Below are positions 32,933-40,841 of a stretch of DNA of 40,841 nucleotides, in pieces. A program made the translations under genes and the position numbers. The DNA lies in NCBI GenBank assembly GCA_017624155.1, contig JAGANS010000034.1, positions 1 to 40,841 on the forward strand. The letters are read 5' to 3'. The notes below the pieces were generated by a model. That model was not told the DNA's origin and ran no database searches. It worked only from the letters and a program-made list of their open reading frames with translations. This DNA comes from Muribaculaceae bacterium. GTDB lineage: Bacteria > Bacteroidota > Bacteroidia > Bacteroidales > Muribaculaceae. Each line of letters opens with the position of its first letter. Position 1 is the first letter of the stretch.

Positions 32933-35749
32933 ATGACCCGCATCACTCTCTCCATCATCATCACGCTGCTCTGCACGCTGTACGGCGCCGCTGCCAACAT
33001 CACCGGCCGCGTCATCGATACCGCGGGCGAGCCGCTTATCTCTGCTTCTGTGCGGCTGTTGGCTTCGAAGGATTCTACGGTTGTGAAGGGTACCGTCACC
33101 GATGCCGACGGTAACTTCTCTTTCCCCGTCAGCAAGCAGGGCAGATACATTGTCGAAACCTCCTATGTGGGTTTCGAAACTAAGTATAATAATGTGCGCG
33201 TGGCCGACAAGAATGTCGCCCTCGGCAATATTGCCCTTTCGGAAAGCGCCATCATGCTCAAAGAAACCACGGTGGTCGGCATCAAGACTCCTATAACTGT
33301 CAAGGAGGATACCGTGGAGTTCAACGCCGATTCCTACAAGACTCGTCCCAATGCCGTGGTCGAGGACCTGCTCAAGCGCCTGCCGGGCGTGGAAGTCGGC
33401 ACTGATGGCTCCATTACGGCCAACGGCCAGACTGTTACTAAGATACTTGTCGACGGTAAGGAGTTCTTTGGCGACGATCCTACCGTGGCTTCGCGCAATC
33501 TGCCCGTCGACATGGTCGACCGCCTGCAGGTGGTCAACCGCAAGAGCGAACTCTCGCGCATCACCGGCGTCGACGACGGCGAGGACGAGACAGTCATCAA
33601 CCTCACTGTCAAGAAAGGCATGCAGACCGGCTGGTTTGGCAACGCCGAGGCCGGCTACGGCACCGACGACCGCTACAAAGGCAACTTCAACGTCAACCAC
33701 TTCTGGGACGGCAATCAGATCACCCTCCTCGGTTCCATCAACAATATCAACGACCTCGGCTTCACCGACGGCATGAGCGGCCGCTTCCGCGGATTCGGCG
33801 GCTCAAACGGCATCACCAAGTCGCAGGCTCTCGGCCTCAACTTCAACATCGGCAAGGAGGAAAAATTCCGCGTGGGCGGCAACGTGATGTACTCCCGTTC
33901 CGACCGCTACACCGCCCAGCAGTCCGAGCGTCAGTATCTCTTCGCCGACTCGTCGTCATACATCAGCTCGGGCAAGCGTGCCCGCGACATAGGCAACAAC
34001 GTCCGCGCCGATTTCCGCATACAGTGGAAGCCCGACTCGCTCAACACATTCGACTTCCGTCCCCGCATGAGCTACAATCATGCCAACTCGTGGTCGGCCG
34101 ATTCGTCGCTCACATCAGCCGGCGATGCCCTCCGCTCGCCCGTCACCCGCTCGATCAACAACCAGTCGTCGCACGGCGACTCCTGGGAATTCGGCGGCAC
34201 GATGATCTACAACCACCGCTTCCGCTCGCGTCCCGGCCGATCGTTCTCGATCTACGCCAACTACAGCTTCAGCAATGTGCGCGAGAAGGCCGACAACTAC
34301 TCCTGGAACAAATTCTATCAGATCAACGACTCAGTCGACCTCTACGACCAGTTTGCCGACAACCACACCTGGACTAATAATGTGTCGGCACGCCTGAGCT
34401 GGACCGAGCCTCTCGGCAACCCCGCCAACGGCAACTACCTCAACTTCGCATACCGCTTCCAGTACCGCTGGAACAATGCCGACAAGCTCACCTACGATCA
34501 TCCCGTCAGCTTCCCCGACGGCTGGGACGGCGACGCCGTTATCGATCCCGAGCTCGTATTCAGCGAGGAGCTGTCCAACCGCTTCCGCAACGACTACATG
34601 AATCAGGATATCCGTGCCGGATTCAAACATGTGCAGAAGAAGTCGACCATCGACGTCGGACTCTCACTTGTGCCGCAGCGCTCCAAATCGATCGACCTCA
34701 TCAACTCGGCCCGCAACATCCCCGAGCGCTGGGTGTGGAACTTCGCCCCCTATCTGCGCTACCGCTGGAAACCCTCCAAGTCGCATGCGCTCAACCTCGA
34801 CTATTCAGGCCGCTCGTCGCAGCCCTCGATGGCTCAGCTCCAGCCCGTGGCCGACATGAGCAACCCGCTCAACATCGTCATCGGTAATCCCGACCTTGAT
34901 CCTACCTTCACCCACAACGTGCGCCTCCGCTTCCACAACTTCAACCCCGAGGCACAGCGCTCGATAATGACGATGCTCAATGCACGCCTCGTGCAGAACT
35001 CCATAGTGTCGCGCACCACCTTCGACCCTGCCACCGGCGGTCGCACCACCACCTACGAGAACGTCAACGGCGTGTGGAACGTCCGCGCCATGAACATGGT
35101 GTCCTTCCCCTTCCGCAACAAGCTGTGGACATTCAACAACCACGTCATGCTATACTATGCCAACTCCATCGGTTTCAACAACGGCGAGCGCAACCGCTCG
35201 GGTTCTTTCTCGGCCAACGAGTCATTCGGCATAGCATTCCGCCCCGACCGCCTCGAGCTTGAGCTGCGCCCCCGCTACGGCCTCCAGACAGTTCACAATA
35301 CCGTACAGACTACCGGCAACCGCACCGTCCACACCTACGGCGGCATGTTCAACGCCACATACGAGACACCCATAGGCATCGTCCTCAACACCGACCTCTC
35401 CTTCTCGGCCACACGAGGCTATGCCGCCGGATACGACGAAGACAAATGGATGTGGAACGCATCCATATCATACGAATTCCTGCGGGGACGCAACGCCACC
35501 GTCACCCTTCAGGCCTACGACCTGCTGCGGCAGAACTCCAACATCCGCCGCTCAGTTACCGCCAACTATATCGACGATGTGCGCTACAACTCGCTCGGCC
35601 GCTATTTCATGGTGTCCTTCGCCTACAAGTTCAACACCTTCGGCAAAGGCAACACCCCGCGCGATCGCAACGCCCGCGAATTCGACGGCCCCGGAGGTCC
35701 GCCTCCAGGAGCACCCCGTGGTCCGCGCGGTGGCCGTCCACCATTCTAA
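32933..35749 (+). CDS. TonB-receptor-like outer-membrane beta-barrel protein
   Basis: 938 aa. Signal peptide MTRITLSIIITLLCTLYGAA; carboxypeptidase-regulatory-like domain (GRVIDTAGEPLISASVRLLA, about 25-105); plug-like domain (VEDLLKRLPGVEVGTDGSIT and ILVDGKEFFGDDPTVASRNL, about 135-200); then a long beta-barrel of the outer-membrane barrel family 3 type. The C-terminus ends in a Gly/Pro/Arg-rich tail (GPPPGAPRGPRGGRPPF). No SusD partner is next to it, so it is not a classic SusCD transporter. Substrate unknown; codons are strongly C-ending as for a highly expressed gene. Followed by a hairpin terminator. Confidence 0.9.
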   Translation: MTRITLSIIITLLCTLYGAAANITGRVIDTAGEPLISASVRLLASKDSTVVKGTVTDADGNFSFPVSKQGRYIVETSYVGFETKYNNVRVADKNVALGNIALSESAIMLKETTVVGIKTPITVKEDTVEFNADSYKTRPNAVVEDLLKRLPGVEVGTDGSITANGQTVTKILVDGKEFFGDDPTVASRNLPVDMVDRLQVVNRKSELSRITGVDDGEDETVINLTVKKGMQTGWFGNAEAGYGTDDRYKGNFNVNHFWDGNQITLLGSINNINDLGFTDGMSGRFRGFGGSNGITKSQALGLNFNIGKEEKFRVGGNVMYSRSDRYTAQQSERQYLFADSSSYISSGKRARDIGNNVRADFRIQWKPDSLNTFDFRPRMSYNHANSWSADSSLTSAGDALRSPVTRSINNQSSHGDSWEFGGTMIYNHRFRSRPGRSFSIYANYSFSNVREKADNYSWNKFYQINDSVDLYDQFADNHTWTNNVSARLSWTEPLGNPANGNYLNFAYRFQYRWNNADKLTYDHPVSFPDGWDGDAVIDPELVFSEELSNRFRNDYMNQDIRAGFKHVQKKSTIDVGLSLVPQRSKSIDLINSARNIPERWVWNFAPYLRYRWKPSKSHALNLDYSGRSSQPSMAQLQPVADMSNPLNIVIGNPDLDPTFTHNVRLRFHNFNPEAQRSIMTMLNARLVQNSIVSRTTFDPATGGRTTTYENVNGVWNVRAMNMVSFPFRNKLWTFNNHVMLYYANSIGFNNGERNRSGSFSANESFGIAFRPDRLELELRPRYGLQTVHNTVQTTGNRTVHTYGGMFNATYETPIGIVLNTDLSFSATRGYAAGYDEDKWMWNASISYEFLRGRNATVTLQAYDLLRQNSNIRRSVTANYIDDVRYNSLGRYFMVSFAYKFNTFGKGNTPRDRNAREFDGPGGPPPGAPRGPRGGRPPF

Positions 35750-35840
35750 AGAGACAACATGACACAATTTTTGGGATTATTTTTTGGACCTGTGATTCAA
35801 AAGTTTCAAATGGAAATAAATTCATAAGTTGATTTGTGTG

Positions 35841-35870
35841 AAGCCGGAAGCCGTGAGGCCCCCCGGCTTT
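35841..35870 (+). terminator. Terminator of the outer-membrane barrel gene
   Basis: AAGCCGG (35841-35847) pairs with CCGGCTT (35863-35869), with a smaller inner stem, followed by TATTCTTTT. The remaining spacer to 36048 contains nothing I can assign. Confidence 0.7.
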
Positions 35871-36048
35871 ATTCTTTTCAACCACCACGCCGTAGTACAC
35901 CGATTTCACGGATTCACACATCATGTTGTTTTTACTTCGCACAGGTGAAAGAGCAGGGCTAAGAACCGTCCGGAGGCGTCATGTGTTGATAGCGATGCCT
36001 CTATCAAAAATTTATCTATTTGAGTTTCCAAGTTTTTTAAAGCAAAAA

Positions 36049-36079
36049 TTGTTTTTTATAAATATTAAGAATATATTTG
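36049..36079 (+). promoter_or_regulatory. Promoter of the first BF3164-like lipoprotein gene
   Basis: TTG 36049-36051, 20 bases, TATATTTG 36072-36079. Confidence 0.75.
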
Positions 36080-36108
36080 CGTTCTTTTCAGTTTGCAATG
36101 GCTATTAT

Positions 36109-37176
36109 ATGAAAAAAAGAATATTTCCGGCTGTACTTATAACTGTAACAGCTGTTTGCGGACAGCTGGCCTGCAATGGTACATGGCAGGATGACGATGC
36201 GCCTGTTGTATCGCTGAGCGGTACGGTTGTGAATGCTCCGCCCGATTATATCGAGGGCTTATTGTGTATGGTTTATGGAGATACCCTCATTCAGAATAAC
36301 GGGCATATAGACTCTCTGCTTACTCTTTTCAAATTTGTTGATGATTCTCTCATCGTTGTTGATAATTTTGGCAGTTATGGCTCGGGGCCTTCCGAGATGA
36401 TCAGCCCCGTTGCAACTAAAACACCTGCCGGGCATCTTATAATTATGGATGTGCCTACAGGAACCAATATCTATGATATCCCACCCGGAGCTGAGCACAA
36501 CTCGGGGCGGTGGTCGCGCGTATCTATGGACTCTGTCATGATGATGCCGTCCAAATTTGTCGCGGTAAGCGACACTGTGATTATGATTGCCGCTGCCCCG
36601 TTCGGCCGCGAAACATCAATCTTTTCACTTATCGACTTTAGAAACGGTAATTGGCAGCCGGCTGAATATTGGCCCGAAGACGGGTACAATGGCCCGGCTA
36701 CACCAAAATCCTACATGTACAGTGTAAATTCCAATCTGTGTAAAGGCCCTGCGGGACGTTACTTCTACGCATCAGGCTGTCGGCGTTATGCCTTTATATT
36801 TCGTCTTGAAGGCAACATGGTTGAGGACGTAAACATTATTATAGATGACAACGCTCTGTATAGCGCAAGCAGTAACGGCATGATGTCGACAATACCAAAT
36901 GATGGACATCGAATCAAAACCACTGCAAACTCTTCGCATATTTATGTGCTGCATCAGCGAAAAAAAGAGGACGGCTCCATATCAGACAATCTTGTCAATA
37001 CCCGTGGAGGCAATGAAATTGATGTTTACGATTGGGATGGTAATTTGCAAGTGCGATATATACTTGATCATCAAGGCTATTTTCCTTATGTAAACAGCGT
37101 TGATAAAGATTTGTATGTCATGGGCGTCAATCCTGATTCCGGAGCCTATGAGTGGATACATTACAGACTTGAATGA
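36109..37176 (+). CDS. BF3164-like lipoprotein (TolB-like beta-propeller)
   Basis: 355 aa from the ATG at 36109, which follows the promoter box by 29 bases; longer readings cross the promoter. Signal peptide with lipobox QLAC (Cys near residue 22). The body shows repeated beta-blade patterns (LFKFVDDSLIVVDNFGSYGS, HLIIMDVPTGTNIYDIPPGA, EIDVYDWDGNLQVRYILD), as in the TolB-like propellers of Bacteroidales lipoproteins named after BF3164. Outer-membrane anchored, role unknown. It is AT-richer than genes to its left and heads a group of similar genes. Confidence 0.78.
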   Translation: MKKRIFPAVLITVTAVCGQLACNGTWQDDDAPVVSLSGTVVNAPPDYIEGLLCMVYGDTLIQNNGHIDSLLTLFKFVDDSLIVVDNFGSYGSGPSEMISPVATKTPAGHLIIMDVPTGTNIYDIPPGAEHNSGRWSRVSMDSVMMMPSKFVAVSDTVIMIAAAPFGRETSIFSLIDFRNGNWQPAEYWPEDGYNGPATPKSYMYSVNSNLCKGPAGRYFYASGCRRYAFIFRLEGNMVEDVNIIIDDNALYSASSNGMMSTIPNDGHRIKTTANSSHIYVLHQRKKEDGSISDNLVNTRGGNEIDVYDWDGNLQVRYILDHQGYFPYVNSVDKDLYVMGVNPDSGAYEWIHYRLE

Positions 37177-37258
37177 CGTCGCAAAGGCTTTATGGCGCCT
37201 TTAGCCGATCGCGTGATAACCGGTATCAGAAAGTGATGAATGATGAATCAATTTTTAT

Positions 37259-37289
37259 TTGGAAATTTGATATATATATATTAGCTTTG
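37259..37289 (+). promoter_or_regulatory. Promoter of the second lipoprotein gene
   Basis: TTG 37259-37261, 20 bases, TAGCTTTG 37282-37289; leader about 72 bases. A weak AAAGGC/GCCTTT hairpin at 37183-37202 may end the previous transcript. Confidence 0.75.
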
Positions 37290-37367
37290 CAAAAAAATAA
37301 TAAACCAATATTACAGCATGGATATATGATTGGTATTTATGCTAAATATATGACCATTTGAAGAATA

Positions 37368-38396
37368 ATGAAACGTTTAAGCCTTAACATGGCCGTTGTA
37401 ATAGCAACGGCTGCTATCGTTTGTTCTTGTCACAAAGAACCGATTCCTGAAACTATCGTGGCCACAGATTTTCCCGTTAAGGAAAACCTCGTGGGCGAGC
37501 GTGTCGAACTTGACAGGGCCGAATGCCTGTCGGGCATGGTAGAACCGGCAGGCAACTACTTAGTGTTTAATGCCATCCGTTCGGCATACTGCTTTCAGGT
37601 CTATGACCGGGACTTTAAACTTGTCGATACATTGTTTACCAAGCTCGGTGGCCCAGATGAATTTCCTGACGGTGCTACTTATTATGGACAGTGGCATGGA
37701 AAAGAAACAGATCCGTCGCTGCTGGTATTCTGCGCTGCCAGAAGGCAGTTGGCATCCATAACCATACCTCGTGATTCGGCAATTACCACAGTGATGGATG
37801 TGCCGGTTTCCGAGGATCTGACGCCGTCAAGCATATATCAGCTCAGCGATTCCACCTATGCCGGTATAACATTGGCAATCAGTGAAGGCGCCTCGCCATT
37901 TATATATAACGCGGAGACAAATTCGGTGCGCAAACCCCAGCCGCCGTTTACTTTCGCTGAAAACGCGAATATGTTCTATATGACGCAGCAGACATTGGGC
38001 GTGGATTATGCCGCCGGGCGACTGTGTACGGCTTATAATCGACTCCCATGGATGGTGATGTACGATTTCGACTTCAACGTAATAAGAAAGATTGCTGTAA
38101 TGGGCGAGGTCGATACTGCCACGGCAACTTTGGATCAGCGCTATCCCGGTCTTATTCATCCGTCGTTCTATAACGGCCATCTTATGGTGATTTATGTCCC
38201 TGCCGACGGCAAGAACTGTAGCCTGCTTGTATTTGATAAAGAAGGTGTGCCGGAGGCCTCATTTATGGTCGACGATGCTATATGGTATTTGATCGATGAA
38301 AGCGGCGATCGCTTGCTTACCGTGCATTACGATAATGAAAAAGATTTCATTTATCTGCGCTCAAATCCTATCCCCGCTCTTTTGACAGCTGATTAA
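37368..38396 (+). CDS. BF3164-like lipoprotein, second copy
   Basis: 342 aa. Signal peptide MKRLSLNMAVVIATAAIVCS with lipobox IVCSC. Blade-like repeats follow (AYCFQVYDRDFKLVDTLFTK, MVMYDFDFNVIRKIAVMGE, CSLLVFDKEGVPEASFMV), each with a hydrophobic strand, an acidic turn and another strand, as in the TolB-like/6-bladed propeller lipoproteins. It has its own full promoter despite being in tandem with the first copy, so each copy may be expressed under different conditions. Function unknown. Confidence 0.78.
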   Translation: MKRLSLNMAVVIATAAIVCSCHKEPIPETIVATDFPVKENLVGERVELDRAECLSGMVEPAGNYLVFNAIRSAYCFQVYDRDFKLVDTLFTKLGGPDEFPDGATYYGQWHGKETDPSLLVFCAARRQLASITIPRDSAITTVMDVPVSEDLTPSSIYQLSDSTYAGITLAISEGASPFIYNAETNSVRKPQPPFTFAENANMFYMTQQTLGVDYAAGRLCTAYNRLPWMVMYDFDFNVIRKIAVMGEVDTATATLDQRYPGLIHPSFYNGHLMVIYVPADGKNCSLLVFDKEGVPEASFMVDDAIWYLIDESGDRLLTVHYDNEKDFIYLRSNPIPALLTAD

Positions 38397-38410
38397 ACAG
38401 TCGTTTTTAG

Positions 38411-38497
38411 ATGCGTAAACATATATCCGCAGCGGCAATGGCATTTTTTGCTATTGCCGCTGTTGTCGTCCATACAACTATCATTGCCTTATCATGA
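38411..38497 (+). pseudogene. Possible NVEALA-type leader remnant (28 codons)
   Basis: ATG to TGA gives MRKHISAAAMAFFAIAAVVV plus eight more residues, a signal-peptide-like sequence resembling the restored leader of the NVEALA gene at 39792-40089, with no mature part or NVEALA site after it. The same bases form a 14-bp stem (38430-38443 with 38449-38462) with a T5 loop, which may be the real feature, a terminator of the preceding lipoprotein gene. So coding status is doubtful. Confidence 0.25.
38430..38462 (+). terminator. 14-bp hairpin after the second lipoprotein gene
   Basis: CAGCGGCAATGGCA pairs with TGCTATTGCCGCTG (one G-T pair) around TTTTT, 34 bases after the stop. No T run follows. 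Confidence 0.5.
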
Positions 38498-38591
38498 ATA
38501 CCCCTAATAATTACATGGAGAATTAAGTCAGAGAGTTGGGCTGATAGTTACTCCTTGGCCTATTAGGATTTATCGTGATGTAGTGTTAGAA

Positions 38592-39656
38592 CTATAAATT
38601 CCAACGTATTATATAATATGACTCGTTATCGTTATTTATTTGATTGATAATGCCATATAAGCAACCATTATCTATGCAGAAATTCAAAAGATCGTTTGGT
38701 AATTGATAAACGGCAGATGGGATGCCCTCCCAGTCGGTCTTGATTAATTGCTGAGATAAGGTTATCGTTTCGTCTTTGTTCAAGTCCGCTCTGTTTTTTA
38801 TACGTTTAAGCCAACAGTCCTCGTTTGTCGCGAATCCGATGCTATATCGCCAAAATTCCTGGCCGGAAAAAATGTTTTCAATGGATTTGTTAATATCAAT
38901 AGACTCAGAGCCAAGAGAAACGCACCTTTTCAGATTTCCATTGAAGTCAAAAACATTATAGATGTCAAAATAATACATCGAGGAAATTATGCGATCTTTT
39001 TCTTCATTTGCGAATATGTTAGAGCTCATAAATGTCTGTAATCCTGCCCCAAGCATATTTATATTGTCTTCAGATAATTCAAATGGGAATTTTACATCAT
39101 GTGAGGAGTTTTCTGAGATATCATATATCATAAACATATTATCAGTGTTTCCTACTTTTGAAGCTACCATTTTATCACTGAAAAGGTTGATATATGCCAT
39201 TCCTCTCATGTATTTGGGTAAAGGCGTCTGGTTGATATTTCCGTCTGTGATATTTAAACGTAGCAGCTTGCCTGCATTCACATCGGTCATTATCAGTTCT
39301 TTACTATTGCTGACGATCGGATTGTTCAACATTCTCGGCATCAGCACGTCTTTTGGGCCGATTCCTACAAGCCCGATATTGAAGAGCGGTTTTCCGGATT
39401 TTTTATCAATAATGATGATTGCTGAGTCGCTATGAATCTTAGTAACTATAATGGCATCATCAATAACACGTAAAGCTACAGGATAGTCTTTCTTAAACTC
39501 AAAAATGGTATCAGGATTCTGAAGTATTAATTCGGTGATATTAGGATATTCTGAAATCCCTATATCGTCCAACGATATCTGCTTATTGTCGGATTCTCGT
39601 GCGCATTGGCAAAAGGCTATCAATGTTAAAATCGATATTAAAATTCTATTCCACAT
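38592..39656 (-). CDS. BF3164-like lipoprotein, third copy
   Basis: 354 aa, AT-rich. Signal peptide MWNRILISILTLIAFCQC with lipobox AFCQC. Propeller-like blades include AIIIIDKKSGKPLFNIGLVG, FMIYDISENSSHDVKF and NVFDFNGNLKRCVSLGSES; the early VGIGPKDVLMPR is like the 'GxGP' turn of the other two copies (GSGPSEM, LGGPDEF), which links the three genes. On the opposite strand to those, downstream of the NVEALA gene, from which it is separated by a 20-base inverted repeat. Function unknown. Confidence 0.78.
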   Translation of the reverse strand: MWNRILISILTLIAFCQCARESDNKQISLDDIGISEYPNITELILQNPDTIFEFKKDYPVALRVIDDAIIVTKIHSDSAIIIIDKKSGKPLFNIGLVGIGPKDVLMPRMLNNPIVSNSKELIMTDVNAGKLLRLNITDGNINQTPLPKYMRGMAYINLFSDKMVASKVGNTDNMFMIYDISENSSHDVKFPFELSEDNINMLGAGLQTFMSSNIFANEEKDRIISSMYYFDIYNVFDFNGNLKRCVSLGSESIDINKSIENIFSGQEFWRYSIGFATNEDCWLKRIKNRADLNKDETITLSQQLIKTDWEGIPSAVYQLPNDLLNFCIDNGCLYGIINQINNDNESYYIIRWNL

Positions 39657-39677
39657 CGCATAGATAATTTATTGTAT

Positions 39678-39764
39678 AATAACTATATATGTTGGCTAAA
39701 TTAATTGAGTCAGAATTTTGGTTCGGATCATTCGTAAATATAAAGCCAACATTATATAGTTATT
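39678..39764. repeat. Near-perfect inverted repeat flanking 48 bases
   Basis: Left arm 39678-39696 (AATAACTATATATGTTGGC) and right arm 39745-39764 (GCCAACATTATATAGTTATT) are reverse complements with a single extra base. It lies between the third lipoprotein gene and the NVEALA gene. No TAnnTTTG box sits inside. Confidence 0.8.
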
Positions 39765-39791
39765 AAAGAGGTTAATTATGATAGATTTCGT

Positions 39792-40089
39792 TTATTCACT
39801 ATCTCCGTCCGGGCAATAGGATGTGTGTATAATTATGCCGGGATAATGGGGCTCAACAGTGCATGGGTTACCGCAAACGACGGCGTCGGGGGAATTAATG
39901 TCATAATGCCCTGAGGTATAGCAAGGCGCACCTGGTCTAATCTTAAATTCAGAAGGATCCGCCAGTGCTTCGATGTTGGCGAGTGTCACGTTACTGACCT
40001 TCTCGCCCGGATGATGGCTTTGGACAGCGATATAGCTGCCGAGAGCCAGGATAGCCACCAGGGTGGCTGCAAAGATACGTTTTTTTCAT
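39792..40089 (-). CDS. NVEALA-family secreted peptide, frameshifted at an A7 tract
   Basis: The body encodes LGSYIAVQS-x-..-NVTLANIEALADP, the NVEALA processing motif, then a Cys-containing mature part (four Cys, e.g. GAPCYTSGHYD and VVCGNPCTVEP). As sequenced, the ATG at 40087-40089 is followed by seven A, which puts it out of frame and gives a 32-codon nonsense reading. With six A the protein would start MKKRIFAATLVAILALGSYI, a normal family leader of about 98 aa. So this is either a pseudogene, a phase-variable gene, or a sequencing error. A truncated GTG start at 40058 would lack the basic leader end. It sits 28 bases downstream of the DUF1573 gene. Confidence 0.75.
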
Positions 40090-40117
40090 GATCTTTGATT
40101 TTAGGTTAATGATATTG

Positions 40118-40841
40118 TTATTTATTGAATCCGTAGACTTTGAGTCTTATCGGATTCTCTTTTTCATCGATGAAAACGTCAACATACCTGCTGAAACCGC
40201 CCGGGATACTGTCGCCGGTATAATATACAGCGATTACGGCTGTGGCGCCGGGTACAATGGAGTCGGCACGCACTATGGCACGGGTACAATCGCACGAAGG
40301 AACAGTACCTTGTATGTGATAGACATAATTGTCGGTATTGTTGAAATAGAAATTTGTCTTGACTGTGTGGCCTTTGGCCACAAGTCCGAGGTTATGTGAC
40401 AGACATTGCGCAGATGCGTCAGTGACGGTGGAAGGGGAGATGGTGTCGCCCCTGAGTATATTGAGATAAAGGTTCTTGATTTTAGGATTCATTACCGGGT
40501 TGCCTATGGCCAGTATATTGCAGTCGGCATCGAGCAGAAATGTGTGGAAGGACTCGCTCGAGGGCAGGGTATTGACTGTGGCGAATGTGCAGCTGCTGTC
40601 GACTGCCACTGCGTGTCTGAAATCATCGCGGCGGAGAGTGAAATCGAGTTTGTCGCGATCAAAGGAGTTGAGTATCATCAGGAAGTCAACATCGGCCACA
40701 GAGTTGAAAATGTCGATAGTCTCGGCCCATTCCGAAAGTTTCATTCGGCATGATGTGCAGCCGGCCGAGTCGATATATGTTATAACCGTAAAATCAGCGT
40801 TGGTCATCGTCCGGTCCACATTTTCTCCAAGGATGCTGAAA
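40118..40841 (-). CDS. Thioredoxin-like/DUF1573 protein (5' part beyond the window)
   Basis: At least 241 codons; the frame is open to the window edge, so the N-terminus is missing. The visible part begins with a thioredoxin-like domain with AGCTSCRMKLSEW (CxxC-type Cys pair) and a predicted LLDADCNILAIG strand, then a C-terminal DUF1573 beta-domain (HNLGLVAKGHTVKTNFYFNN, SCDCTRAIV, FIDEKENPIRLKVYG). This two-part layout is frequent in Bacteroidales next to NVEALA and propeller lipoproteins. Probably periplasmic or membrane-anchored; redox role is inference. Confidence 0.82.
   Translation of the reverse strand, partial: FSILGENVDRTMTNADFTVITYIDSAGCTSCRMKLSEWAETIDIFNSVADVDFLMILNSFDRDKLDFTLRRDDFRHAVAVDSSCTFATVNTLPSSESFHTFLLDADCNILAIGNPVMNPKIKNLYLNILRGDTISPSTVTDASAQCLSHNLGLVAKGHTVKTNFYFNNTDNYVYHIQGTVPSCDCTRAIVRADSIVPGATAVIAVYYTGDSIPGGFSRYVDVFIDEKENPIRLKVYGFNK

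Noticed and set aside
35923-36108. Upstream extension of the first lipoprotein gene
   Set aside because: It crosses a consensus promoter; the lipoprotein signal begins at 36109.
38411-38497. Intact second NVEALA peptide gene
   Set aside because: The signal-like start is present but neither the NVEALA motif nor a mature part is found in any frame downstream, and the bases form a 14-bp hairpin.
39697-39744. Classic invertible capsule-type promoter
   Set aside because: The enclosed segment is much shorter than known examples and contains no TAnnTTTG box in either orientation; kept only as an inverted-repeat observation.
1-40841. CRISPR arrays, tRNA/rRNA genes, insertion sequences, integrases or prophage
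   Set aside because: No regularly spaced repeats, cloverleaf-like sequences, transposase or integrase motifs were seen in either strand by reading; a tool-based scan was not possible.

Overview
The window is bacterial chromosome, very probably from a gut member of the order Bacteroidales and most likely the Muribaculaceae (Duncaniella/Muribaculum type). The evidence is repeated promoters of the Bacteroidota type (TTG, about 20 bases, TAnnTTTG), genes without Shine-Dalgarno sites, a PorV-type type IX secretion protein, cargo with Bacteroidales C-terminal sorting tails, DUF3256, NVEALA and BF3164-like proteins, type B L31, and four-helix-bundle 'suffix' proteins. I see no rRNA, tRNA, CRISPR array, insertion sequence or phage gene.

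Layout. 1-2.6 kb: the end of one secreted protein and a complete second one (826 aa), both with the same C-terminal tail; 2.6-3.15 kb is a repeat-rich spacer. 3.15-5.3 kb (minus): polyprenyl diphosphate synthase, a HipA-like kinase and its DUF3037 partner. 5.4-8.8 kb (minus): a tightly overlapping operon, DUF3256-xseA-xseB-thyA-folA (exonuclease VII and thymidylate/folate metabolism). 9.4-14.3 kb (plus): iorA-iorB-aminotransferase-CoA transferase, which reads as a self-contained route from aromatic amino acids to aryl-acetates and a new acyl-CoA. 14.3-14.6 kb holds a tiny transcription unit. 14.6-19.4 kb (minus): a six-gene membrane-lipid head-group operon (ATP-grasp, GtrA, two CDP-alcohol phosphatidyltransferases, PAP2, HAD). 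19.9-21.1 kb: porV. 21.3 kb: rpmE2. 21.7-28.1 kb (minus): greA-HIT-DUF4369 thioredoxin-like-Sua5-sugar transferase-CLC channel-four-helix protein. 28.3-29.8 kb: B3/B4 protein and acyl-ACP thioesterase, overlapping tail to tail. About 30.0 kb: a candidate small RNA with its own promoter and terminator, followed by a dispersed repeat. 30.3-32.6 kb (minus): an esterase fused to a GH28 polygalacturonase. 32.9-35.7 kb: a large TonB-receptor-like outer-membrane barrel. 36.1-40.8 kb: an AT-richer island of lipoprotein beta-propellers, an NVEALA secreted peptide with a frameshifting A7 tract, and the end of a thioredoxin/DUF1573 protein.

The items I think most deserve a second look are: the A7-frameshifted NVEALA gene within its lipoprotein/DUF1573 island; the ~67-nt small RNA unit at 30.0 kb; the 23-codon unit at 14.4 kb; the aryl-acetate operon whose IorA lacks the ferredoxin domain; the paired phosphatidyltransferase lipid operon; and the composition mosaic in the secreted protein at 144-2624. 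No database search was possible; family names come from motif recognition in the translated proteins.
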